Of a stretch of DNA of 21,854 nucleotides, positions 7,279 through 14,008 are shown in pieces (the stretch's first letter is position 1; every line of letters begins with the position of its first letter). The DNA is taken from positions 1 through 21,854 of the forward strand of contig UREE01000031.1 in NCBI GenBank assembly GCA_900546825.1, given 5' to 3'. The translations under genes and the position numbers were made by a program. Source of the stretch: an uncultured Collinsella sp. GTDB taxonomy: Bacteria; Actinomycetota; Coriobacteriia; Coriobacteriales; Coriobacteriaceae. The notes beneath the pieces were generated by a model. That model was given only the letters and a program-made list of their open reading frames with translations. It was not told the origin of the DNA and did no database searches.

Positions 7279-7731
7279 ATGAGCATCAATCGAGTGAACA
7301 TCACCGGTAACCTCACCCGCGATCCCGAGCTGCGCGCCACCGCCGGCGGAACCCAGGTTCTGTCCTTTGGCGTCGCCGTGAACGATCGTCGCCGCAACGC
7401 GCAGACTGGCGAGTGGGAGGACTATCCCAACTTTGTCGACTGCACCATGTTCGGCACCCGCGCCGAGGCCGTGAGCCGTTTCCTGGCAAAGGGAAACAAG
7501 GTCGCGATCGAGGGCAAGCTGCGCTACAGCTCTTGGGAGCGCGACGGCCAGCGCCGGAGCAAGCTTGAGGTCATCGTCGATGAGATCGAGTTTATGAGCT
7601 CCCGTGGTGGCCAGGGTGGCTACGACCAGGGCGGTTACGCCCCCGCAGCTCCCGCGCCCGCAGCACGTCCTGCCGCACCGGTGGCTACGCCGCCCGCGGT
7701 CGACGTCTACGATGAGGACATCCCGTTCTAA
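7279..7731 (+). CDS. ssb: Single-stranded DNA-binding protein
   Basis: A 150-residue SSB. The OB-fold spans about 1-108, with the start MSINRVNITGNLTRDPELR, the segment NFVDCTMFGTRAEAVSRFLAKGN, and the WERDGQRRSKLEVIVDEIEFM strand. A Gly/Ala/Pro-rich flexible linker (about 109-140) follows. The acidic tip DEDIPF at the very C-terminus docks repair and replication partners. It coats single-stranded DNA during replication and repair. Its place between rpsF and rpsR is the usual one. The ribosome binding site GAGGAAG is somewhat far (about ten bases) from the ATG. Confidence 0.97.
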   Translation: MSINRVNITGNLTRDPELRATAGGTQVLSFGVAVNDRRRNAQTGEWEDYPNFVDCTMFGTRAEAVSRFLAKGNKVAIEGKLRYSSWERDGQRRSKLEVIVDEIEFMSSRGGQGGYDQGGYAPAAPAPAARPAAPVATPPAVDVYDEDIPF

Positions 7732-7758
7732 GGGTTGTTCACCTATTTTTGAGTGAGA

Positions 7759-7784
7759 GGCGGCTTCGGTTCGCCGAAGTTGCC
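7759..7784 (+). promoter_or_regulatory. UUCG-loop hairpin in the ssb-rpsR spacer
   Basis: The arms 7759-7769 and 7774-7784 pair over 11 bp, with two G-U pairs, around TTCG. There is no T run, so it is not an intrinsic terminator. It ends five bases before the GAAAGG ribosome binding site of rpsR, so it could set mRNA stability or S18 translation. Confidence 0.55.
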
Positions 7785-7803
7785 AAACGAAAGGTATTTT
7801 GAC

Positions 7804-8070
7804 ATGGCTAATGATTTTTCTGCACGTCAGCCGCGTCGTAAGTACTGCCAGTTCTGCAAGGAGAACACTGAGTTCATCGACTATAAGGACACTCAGCTTC
7901 TCCGTAAGTACATGACCGACCGTGGCAAGATTAAGCCCCGTCGCGTCACTGGCGCTTGCACGCAGCATCAGCATGACATCGCCAACGCCATCAAGCGCGC
8001 CCGCGAGATGGCTCTCCTGCCGTACACCGTCCCCGTGGTTTCCTCTCGTGGCAACCGCGACCGCGGCTAA
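7804..8070 (+). CDS. rpsR: 30S ribosomal protein S18, zinc-type
   Basis: An 88-residue S18. The core IDYKDTQLLRKYMTDRGKI and PRRVTGAC is diagnostic. It keeps a likely zinc site: CQFC at 15-18, Cys52 and a nearby His55 or His57. This marks the C+ (zinc-containing) paralogue type, which some actinobacteria complement with a zinc-free copy elsewhere. S18 partners S6 in the 30S platform. The ATG at 7804 follows GAAAGG at good spacing; upstream in-frame codons from 7753 cross the spacer hairpin and are not S18-like. It is 15 bases from rplI. Confidence 0.96.
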   Translation: MANDFSARQPRRKYCQFCKENTEFIDYKDTQLLRKYMTDRGKIKPRRVTGACTQHQHDIANAIKRAREMALLPYTVPVVSSRGNRDRG

Positions 8071-8085
8071 GAAGGGAGACGCATC

Positions 8086-8625
8086 ATGAAGGTTATTCTT
8101 CTCGATGAGATCAAGGGCAAGGGCGGCGAGGGTGACGTCGTAGAGGTCGCTCAGGGTTACGCTGAGAACTTCCTGTTCCCCAAGAAGCTCGCTGTTGCCG
8201 CCACCAAGGGCAACCTCAAGCAGCTTGACGAGCGTCGCAACAACATCGCCAAGCGCGAGGCCGTCCGTCTGGCTACCGCCAACGAGACCAAGGCTGCCTT
8301 CGAGGGCAAGACGGTCACCGTTGACGTCAAGGTCGGCGACGAGGGCATCCTCTTTGGCTCCGTTACCGCCGCTATGATCGCTGACGCCATCAAGGCTCAG
8401 CTCGGTATGGACATCGACCGCAAGCGCGTCGAGCTCGGTAAGCCCATCAAGGTTGCCGGTGCCCACACCGTTGCCATCTCGCTGTACCGCGAGATCAAGG
8501 CCGAGGTTGTCGTTCTCGTCGGCGTTACCGCCGAGGAGCTCGCTGCCGAGGCTGAGGTCGAGGAGGCCGCTGAGGTCGCCGAGGCCGAGACCGCCGAGGT
8601 CGAGACTGAGGCTGCTGCCGAGTAG
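8086..8625 (+). CDS. rplI: 50S ribosomal protein L9 with acidic C-terminal tail
   Basis: A 179-residue L9. The N-terminal RNA-binding domain carries the family signature GKGGEGDVVEVAQGYAENFL (residues about 11-30) followed by FPKKLAVAATKGN. A long connecting helix and the C-terminal domain (FGSVTAAMIADAIKAQLG, then IKVAGAHTVAISLYREIKAEVVVLV) follow. Normal L9 is about 150 residues; here the last 30 are an added Glu/Ala repeat-like tail (AEEAAEV-type units). L9 stabilises the 50S L1 stalk region and reading-frame maintenance. GAAGGGAG precedes the ATG. It is the last gene of the operon before the terminator at 8658. Confidence 0.96.
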   Translation: MKVILLDEIKGKGGEGDVVEVAQGYAENFLFPKKLAVAATKGNLKQLDERRNNIAKREAVRLATANETKAAFEGKTVTVDVKVGDEGILFGSVTAAMIADAIKAQLGMDIDRKRVELGKPIKVAGAHTVAISLYREIKAEVVVLVGVTAEELAAEAEVEEAAEVAEAETAEVETEAAAE

Positions 8626-8657
8626 CATTTGCTGCAACGCAACAATCTTGTTCTAAG

Positions 8658-8696
8658 AAGGGCGCTCTGGGAAACCAGGGCGCCCTTTTGTTTTTT
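8658..8696 (+). terminator. Rho-independent terminator of the rpsF-rplI operon
   Basis: A 13-bp stem (8658-8670 with 8675-8687, one G-U) is capped by a GAAA tetraloop. It is followed by TTTT, G and six T. Confidence 0.95.
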
Positions 8697-8732
8697 GCGC
8701 TGAGTGAGTTTCATGGTGAACGTTGCGTCGAA

Positions 8733-8816
8733 GTCCTATATACAGGACCGTTCATCCGTTTGGTTCGGTGATGATTGGCGGCGCGCGGCGCGTTTTGGGA
8801 CCGTGGCTGATACTAT
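8733..8816 (+). promoter_or_regulatory. dnaB upstream region: palindrome and extended -10
   Basis: TGATACTAT at 8808-8816 is an extended -10 (TGn plus TACTAT) with a poor -35, placing a start near 8823, about 27 bases before the dnaB ATG. Upstream, GTCCT (8733-8737) and AGGAC (8744-8748) form an interrupted palindrome. Its outer flanks TGAACG (8717-8722) and CGTTCA (8749-8754) are also complementary. The palindrome could be an operator or a hairpin. Confidence 0.5.
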
Positions 8817-8849
8817 GGATGCTCGCAAGCGATATGAATGAGGATGCTC

Positions 8850-10241
8850 ATGGCATATGACGATAGGGAGACCGGGCTGACGGTTGAGGACCGCGGCTCC
8901 AAGTTGGGTCTTCCCCAAAACCAAGATGCAGAGGCCAATGTACTGGCCGCTATGCTGCTATCGCCCGAGGTGGTCGAAGAGGCCCAGGTCGAGCTGCAGC
9001 CCGATGACTTCTACCGGCCCATTCATAAGACCATCTATACCGCGATGGTCGATATGTACAACAGCCGCATTCCCATCGACTCCATCTCGCTGATCGATTA
9101 CCTGCGAAGCATCAACAAGCTTGATGCCGTGGGCGGCGAGGCCTACATTTTGGAGTTGATGGGTCAGACCCTGTCGCTCGTCAACTGGCAGCACCATGCC
9201 GCTATCGTTCGCCGCGATTCGATGCTGCGTGAGCTGATCGGCGCCACCAACGAGATCAACGCGCTGGCCTATAACGCTCCCACCGATACCAAAGAGGTCG
9301 TGGAGCTGGCCGAGAGCAAGTTGCTCAAGGTCACGGCGCGCGAGGTCAAGTCGAGCTACAAGACGCTGACCGAGTTTATGGTCGAGGCCTATAACGAGGC
9401 CGAGGAAGTGTGCCAGGCAGGCGGCCAGGCTGCGGGCGTGCCCACGGGCTTCCCGTCGCTCGACCGCATGCTCATGGGTTTTCGCGAGGGCCAGCTCATC
9501 ATCATCGGCGCCCGCCCTGCTGTGGGTAAGACGTCGTTCGCCCTGAATCTGGCGCTCAACGCTGCCGCTGCCGGTTATACCGTCGGCTTCTTCTCGCTGG
9601 AGATGTCGGGCAAGGAAATTGCCCAGCGTCTGATTTGCGCCTACGCCATGATCTCGATCAGTGACTTCCGCATGGGCCGCATTAGCCCCGAGCAGTGGGC
9701 AAATATCAACGAGGCCACGCAGACCTTGTCCAAGCTCGATATTCTGATTGACGATACGCCCGGCACCACAGTGACCGAGATTCGCGCCAAGAGCCGCCGC
9801 ATGCTCCACAACAAGGAGAAAGCTATCATCATCCTGGACTACCTGCAGCTGGTGAGTCCTCCGCCGGGACGCCGCTCCGAGAGCCGTACCGTCGAGGTCT
9901 CCGAGATGTCGCGTGGTCTGAAGATCATGGCCAAGGAGCTCAAGATCCCGCTCATCGCGCTGTCGCAGCTCTCGCGTCAGGTCGAATCCCGTACCGGCAA
10001 GCGCCCGCAGCTTTCCGACCTTCGTGAATCGGGCTCCATCGAGCAGGACGCCGATATCGTTATGTTCTTGGACCGCTCCGCCGACGAGGCCGAAGCCTCG
10101 CGCGACGATCGACCCGACGAGGGCGTTACGCGTATTGTCGTGGCCAAGAACCGTTCGGGCCCGATCGGCGACGTCGACCTGATGTTCCTGCCGGCATCCA
10201 CGAAGTTCTATGAGCTTGATGGGGCACATGCCGAGGAGTAG
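8850..10241 (+). CDS. dnaB: Replicative DNA helicase DnaB
   Basis: A 463-residue replicative helicase. The N-terminal collar domain (about 15-120) starts LPQNQDAEANVLAAMLLSPE. After the linker helix, the RecA-like motor begins with GVPTGFPSLDRMLMGF. The Walker A motif ARPAVGKTS has its lysine at residue 227. Further motifs are FFSLEMS, the Walker B strand IIILDYLQL, ALSQLSRQVE, and the arginine-finger region SDLRESGSIEQDADIVMFLDR, ending in KNRSGPIGDVDLMF. It unwinds the fork as a hexamer. Length is normal and there is no intein. Of three in-frame ATGs (8838, 8844, 8850), the last has AGGA five bases upstream. It sits after rplI, as is common in Gram-positives, and ahead of purA. Confidence 0.97.
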   Translation: MAYDDRETGLTVEDRGSKLGLPQNQDAEANVLAAMLLSPEVVEEAQVELQPDDFYRPIHKTIYTAMVDMYNSRIPIDSISLIDYLRSINKLDAVGGEAYILELMGQTLSLVNWQHHAAIVRRDSMLRELIGATNEINALAYNAPTDTKEVVELAESKLLKVTAREVKSSYKTLTEFMVEAYNEAEEVCQAGGQAAGVPTGFPSLDRMLMGFREGQLIIIGARPAVGKTSFALNLALNAAAAGYTVGFFSLEMSGKEIAQRLICAYAMISISDFRMGRISPEQWANINEATQTLSKLDILIDDTPGTTVTEIRAKSRRMLHNKEKAIIILDYLQLVSPPPGRRSESRTVEVSEMSRGLKIMAKELKIPLIALSQLSRQVESRTGKRPQLSDLRESGSIEQDADIVMFLDRSADEAEASRDDRPDEGVTRIVVAKNRSGPIGDVDLMFLPASTKFYELDGAHAEE

Positions 10242-10268
10242 GACAGGCACCCGTTGCACGGGTATACT
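10240..10268 (+). promoter_or_regulatory. Probable purA promoter
   Basis: AGGACA (10240-10245, overlapping the dnaB stop) and TATACT (10263-10268) are 17 bases apart. This gives a leader of about 60 bases before purA. I saw no purine riboswitch or PurR box in it. Confidence 0.5.
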
Positions 10269-10334
10269 GGGAATGTTTTGTGCTTCTGCGTGCCGGCGTG
10301 GCGCGTAGACAGTCCATGAATGTAAGGAGTAAAC

Positions 10335-11621
10335 ATGCCGTCAACCGTTTTGGTCGGTGCCCAGTGGGGCGATGAGGGCAAGGGTAAGATTTGCGACCTG
10401 GTCGCCGGCGACTTCGATGCCGTCGTACGCTACTCGGGCGGCAACAACGCCGGTCACACCATCGTCGTCAACGGCAAGAAGTACGGCCTGCACCAGGTGC
10501 CCTCCGGCATCATGTATTCCGACCATGTGTCGGTGATCGGTAACGGCTGCGTCGTCAACCCCAAGGTTGTCCTTGAGGAGATCGACATGTTCGAGGCCGA
10601 CGGCATCACCACCAAGAACCTCAAGATTAGCGGCAACGCGCATGTCATCATGCCGTACCACATCGACCTGGATGGCGCCTTTGAGCAGAAGCTCGGCAAG
10701 AAGAACATCGGTACCACCAAGCGCGGTATCGGTCCGTGCTATCAGGACAAGATGGCCCGCATTGGCCTGCGCATGCAGGATATGCTGGACGAGGCGCTGT
10801 TCCGCGACAAGCTGGAGACCGCTCTCGCCCGCGTGAACCCCGAGCTTGAGCTCATCTACAACCTGCCCACCTACACCGTGGACCAGATTTGCGACGAGTA
10901 CCTGCCCATGGCCGAGCGCCTGCGTCCCTACATCACCGAGACGAGCCTGCTGCTCAACAACATGATCGATGAGGGCAAGGACCTGCTGTTTGAGGGCGCC
11001 CAGGCGACGTTGCTCGACATCGACCACGGCACCTATCCGTACGTGACGTCTTCCAACTGCACCGCCGGCGGCGCCATCACCGGCTCCGGCGTGGGCATGA
11101 AGAACGTCGACCGCGTGCTGGGCGTCATGAAGGCCTATATCACCCGCGTCGGTTCGGGCCCCATGCCCACCGAGCTTTCCTATGAGTCCGAGGCCGGTCA
11201 CACGCTGACCGAGGAGGGCTATGAGTACGGTGTGACCACCGGTCGCCGTCGTCGCTGCGGCTGGTTCGACGGCCCCATCGCCAACTACGCCTCACGCGTC
11301 AACGGCCTCACCGATATCGCCCTGACTAAGCTCGACGTGCTTTCGGCCTTCGACACCATCAAGGTGTGCGTGGCCTACGACGTCGATGGCGAGCGCTACA
11401 CCAGCGTGCCCGAGCATCAGGTGCGCTTTGAGCATGCCAAGCCCATCTACGAGGAGCTCCCCGGCTGGAAGTGCGACATCACCGGTTGCCGCAGCTTTGA
11501 TGAGCTGCCGCAGGAGGCTCAGGACTACGTGGCGTTTATCGAGGATCTGGCACACACCCGCGTGACGTTCATTGGCGTCGGCGCCGGTCGCGAGCAGATC
11601 ATCAACCGATTCTGGAAGTAA
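10335..11621 (+). CDS. purA: Adenylosuccinate synthetase
   Basis: A 428-residue enzyme of normal length that makes adenylosuccinate from IMP, aspartate and GTP, the first committed step to AMP. The GTP-binding P-loop-like motif WGDEGKGK is at 11-18, with catalytic Asp13, and GGNNAGHT supplies His41. Other family segments are GTTKRGIGP, the IMP/Mg region GTYPYVTSSNCTAGG, the aspartate-binding TTGRRRRCGWFD, and the GTP-binding KLDVLS. AAGGAG lies at good spacing before the ATG at 10335. It is followed by a hairpin and then purD, so two AMP/IMP pathway genes are adjacent. Confidence 0.98.
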   Translation: MPSTVLVGAQWGDEGKGKICDLVAGDFDAVVRYSGGNNAGHTIVVNGKKYGLHQVPSGIMYSDHVSVIGNGCVVNPKVVLEEIDMFEADGITTKNLKISGNAHVIMPYHIDLDGAFEQKLGKKNIGTTKRGIGPCYQDKMARIGLRMQDMLDEALFRDKLETALARVNPELELIYNLPTYTVDQICDEYLPMAERLRPYITETSLLLNNMIDEGKDLLFEGAQATLLDIDHGTYPYVTSSNCTAGGAITGSGVGMKNVDRVLGVMKAYITRVGSGPMPTELSYESEAGHTLTEEGYEYGVTTGRRRRCGWFDGPIANYASRVNGLTDIALTKLDVLSAFDTIKVCVAYDVDGERYTSVPEHQVRFEHAKPIYEELPGWKCDITGCRSFDELPQEAQDYVAFIEDLAHTRVTFIGVGAGREQIINRFWK

Positions 11622-11643
11622 TCGGGACTATTTGGTTATTGCG

Positions 11644-11688
11644 ATATACCCCTTTGCAGCCCAAGCGGGCGGCCGAGGGGTATATTTG
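11644..11688 (+). terminator. Hairpin between purA and purD, probable terminator
   Basis: ATATACCCCT (11644-11653) and AGGGGTATAT (11676-11685) pair perfectly. Inside, GCCC/GGGC forms a second short stem. The outer stem runs into TTT with an imperfect T-rich end, so termination may be partial. Confidence 0.6.
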
Positions 11689-11739
11689 CTTGCAAAGGGC
11701 TCGCGCGGAGCGGGCCATTCATCCATAGAGGAGGCACCC

Positions 11740-13044
11740 TTGAAGGCGGACACTCAAACCATCGACATCCTGTTGTTGGGCAGCGGCGGCCGTGAGCATG
11801 CTTTGGCAGCTAAGCTCGCAGCATCACCGCGCGCCGGCAAGCTCTACATCGCGCCGGGCAACGGCGGCACCGCGAGCTGCGGCGAGAACGTTGTTCTCGA
11901 CGACTGCGATCCTGCGGCCGTGGCGGCGTTTGCGCAGAGCCACGGATGCGGACTCGTGGTAATTGGCCCCGAGGCTCCGCTCGTGGCGGGCGTGGCCGAC
12001 GCCGTGCGCGCGGTGGGTATTCCCTGCTTTGGCCCGGGTGCCGAGGGCGCCCAGATGGAGGGCTCTAAGCTGTTCTCCAAGCAGCTCATGGAGCGCGCGG
12101 GCATTCCGACGGCAGCCTACGGCTCGTTTACCGACGAGGCTTCGGCTCTTGCTTATGCGCGTGAGCAGGGCGCTCCGCTGGTCGTCAAGGCCGACGGCCT
12201 TGCCGCGGGCAAGGGCGTTATCGTGGCGACCGAACTTGAGCAGGCCGAGGAGGCCGTGCGCGAGTGCTTTGGCGGCACCTTTGGCGATGCCGGCAACACC
12301 GTGGTTATCGAGGAGATGCTGACCGGCCCCGAGTGCTCGCTTTTGGCCTTTACCGACGGCAAGACCGTGCGCCCCATGGCCACCTCGCAGGACCACAAGC
12401 GCGCGCTCGAGGGCGACAAGGGCCCCAACACCGGCGGCATGGGTGTCTACAGCCCGGTGCCCATCGTGACCGACGAGGAGCACGCCACCATGGTGAAGGT
12501 CATGGAGCAGACCGTTGCCGAGCTTGCTGCCGAGGGCATCGACTACCGCGGCTGCCTGTACGGCGGCTTTATGCTCACGCCCGCCGGCCCCAAGGTGCTG
12601 GAGTTCAATGCCCGCTTTGGCGACCCCGAGACGCAGGTCGTGCTGCCGCGCCTTAAGAACGACCTGGTTGAGGTCATGCTGGCCTGCGCCAACTGTGAGC
12701 TCGATCAGATTGAGCTCGACTGGCGCGACGAGTGGGCCGTGGCCGTTGTCCTGACGAGCGCGGGCTATCCCGGCAGCTACGAGAGGGGCAAGGTCATCGC
12801 CGGTATCACCGATGCCGAGGCCATGGAGAACGTGACCGTGTACCACGCGGGCACTGCTGTGGTGAACGGCCAGCTCTTGACCAATGGTGGTCGCGTGCTT
12901 GCCGTGACCGCTCTGGGCGACACGTTCGAGAACGCTCGCAACCTTGCCTACGAGGCCTGCGAGAAGATTGATTTTGAGGGTAAGACCCTGCGCCACGACA
13001 TCGGCCTGCGTGCGCTGCGCGGCCGCGACGCCTGGGATGCCTAA
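11740..13044 (+). CDS. purD: Phosphoribosylamine-glycine ligase (GAR synthetase)
   Basis: A 434-residue ATP-grasp enzyme for the second step of purine synthesis (phosphoribosylamine + glycine + ATP). The N-terminal domain starts ILLLGSGGREHALA (motif at 14-20) and has VVIGPEAPLVAGVAD. The ATP-grasp part has VVKADGLAAGKGV, EEMLTGPECSLLAFTDG, the family signature QDHKRALEGDKGPNTGGMG, and the Mg-binding EFNARFGDPETQ. The C-terminal domain ends in RGRDAWDA. The start is TTG at 11740 with GGAGG six bases upstream; the open frame extends back to 11572 only by overlapping purA. The Nudix gene follows after 21 bases and is likely co-transcribed. Confidence 0.97.
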   Translation: MKADTQTIDILLLGSGGREHALAAKLAASPRAGKLYIAPGNGGTASCGENVVLDDCDPAAVAAFAQSHGCGLVVIGPEAPLVAGVADAVRAVGIPCFGPGAEGAQMEGSKLFSKQLMERAGIPTAAYGSFTDEASALAYAREQGAPLVVKADGLAAGKGVIVATELEQAEEAVRECFGGTFGDAGNTVVIEEMLTGPECSLLAFTDGKTVRPMATSQDHKRALEGDKGPNTGGMGVYSPVPIVTDEEHATMVKVMEQTVAELAAEGIDYRGCLYGGFMLTPAGPKVLEFNARFGDPETQVVLPRLKNDLVEVMLACANCELDQIELDWRDEWAVAVVLTSAGYPGSYERGKVIAGITDAEAMENVTVYHAGTAVVNGQLLTNGGRVLAVTALGDTFENARNLAYEACEKIDFEGKTLRHDIGLRALRGRDAWDA

Positions 13045-13065
13045 AATCCGAGAGGAATGAGACGG

Positions 13066-13761
13066 ATGGACGAGAAGAACGAAGAGCTCGTGGACGCACA
13101 GATCGTCGAGGAGGACAGCCGCATGTATGGGCACGCCGAGGGCGAACCTGGTGGCGAGGTCGCTGACGAGCCGGCGCTGGTGCTGGGCGACGACGACCCG
13201 CACGATGCCGAGCTGCACGAGAAGATTCTTTCGGAGGAGTGCGCCTGGAAGGGCAAGATCCTCGACGTCCACCGTCTTGAGGTTGAGCTGCCTAACGGTC
13301 GCCGCAGCGCCCGCGATATCGTTCGCCATCCGGGTGCGGCGGCCGTTGTGGCGCTGACCGAGAGCGGCAAGATTGTGCTGGTGCGTCAGTACCGCACCGC
13401 CATCGACCGTGTGACGGTCGAGATTCCCGCCGGCAAGCTCGATCCAGGCGAGGACCCGCTCGATTGCGCCAAACGCGAGCTGCATGAGGAGACGGGCTTT
13501 AGGGCTGGTCGCATTCGCTTTTTGACGTCGATTGTCACGTCCTGTGGTTTTTGCGACGAGATCATTCACATCTACTTGGCTACCAAGCTGGAGTTTGATG
13601 CGCCCAACCCCGATGATGACGAGTTTGTCAACGTGGACCTGGTGCCGCTGCACGAGTTGATCGACGCCGTACTCGACGGCAAGATCGAAGACGCCAAGAC
13701 CGTCGTGGGCGCCTTGGCCTGCGATAGCATCGCGCATCGCCTTGGGGGCGCGGAGCTCTAG
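13066..13761 (+). CDS. Nudix hydrolase, ADP-ribose pyrophosphatase type
   Basis: A 231-residue protein. Residues 1-60 are a very acidic, probably disordered extension. The fold starts at WKGKILDVHRLEVELPNGR. The Nudix box at 123-145 is complete: G-x5-E (GKLDPGE), seven residues, then RELHEETGF. It is preceded by VRQYR and EIPAG, the usual context of ADP-ribose pyrophosphatases (NudF/ADPRase), which split ADP-ribose to AMP and ribose 5-phosphate. The downstream FCDEIIHIYLA strand also fits. The start at 13066 has AGAGGA nine bases upstream; an ATG at 13057 is too close to that site. It sits 21 bases after purD. The substrate is inferred from family pattern only. Confidence 0.9.
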   Translation: MDEKNEELVDAQIVEEDSRMYGHAEGEPGGEVADEPALVLGDDDPHDAELHEKILSEECAWKGKILDVHRLEVELPNGRRSARDIVRHPGAAAVVALTESGKIVLVRQYRTAIDRVTVEIPAGKLDPGEDPLDCAKRELHEETGFRAGRIRFLTSIVTSCGFCDEIIHIYLATKLEFDAPNPDDDEFVNVDLVPLHELIDAVLDGKIEDAKTVVGALACDSIAHRLGGAEL

Positions 13762-13789
13762 GTTACGCGGTTTTACCAAACCGCGTAAC
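13762..13789. repeat. 12-bp perfect hairpin right after the Nudix stop codon
   Basis: GTTACGCGGTTT (13762-13773) and AAACCGCGTAAC (13778-13789) are perfect complements around loop TACC. They begin on the base after the stop codon. There is no T run, so it is more likely an mRNA 3'-end stabiliser or weak terminator than a classical one. Confidence 0.65.
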
Positions 13790-13802
13790 GAGTCGACGCT
13801 GC

Positions 13803-13900
13803 AAACGCCCCTAAGCGGCAATCTGCCTTTCAATCGTCGCTCGCGTACCGAAGTACGCGTCGCTCCTCTTTCAAGGCACCTTGCTCGCTTAGGGACGTTT
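13803..13900. repeat. Nested 98-base intergenic palindrome
   Basis: Four nested arms pair: 13803-13817 with 13886-13900 (15 bp, one mismatch), GCAA 13818-13821 with TTGC 13881-13884, GCCTT 13825-13829 with AAGGC 13873-13877, and CGCGTAC 13842-13848 with GTACGCG 13853-13859 around CGAA. No gene of the 13762-14008 gap explains it. A small CCGG/CCGG hairpin follows at 13961-13973, upstream of the ABC transporter. Confidence 0.7.
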
Positions 13901-14008
13901 TCGCTGACGCTGCCAGAACATCGGCGTTATGCTTGTTGGGACGCTTTGTTTTCAGCCTGACCGGTTCAACCGGATTTCTCACGCTATTTATTTCTCTTCG
14001 AGGATTGC

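Noticed and set aside
9500..9900. Possible intein in dnaB
   Set aside because: DnaB often hosts inteins at Walker A, but this protein has normal length and an uninterrupted Walker A and B.
11622..11739. Purine or other riboswitch before purD
   Set aside because: The spacer contains only the purA-side hairpin and a ribosome binding site; I saw no conserved riboswitch core.
13742..13960. 72-codon reading frame in the gap after the Nudix gene
   Set aside because: It covers the palindromes, lacks a ribosome binding site and has no family features.
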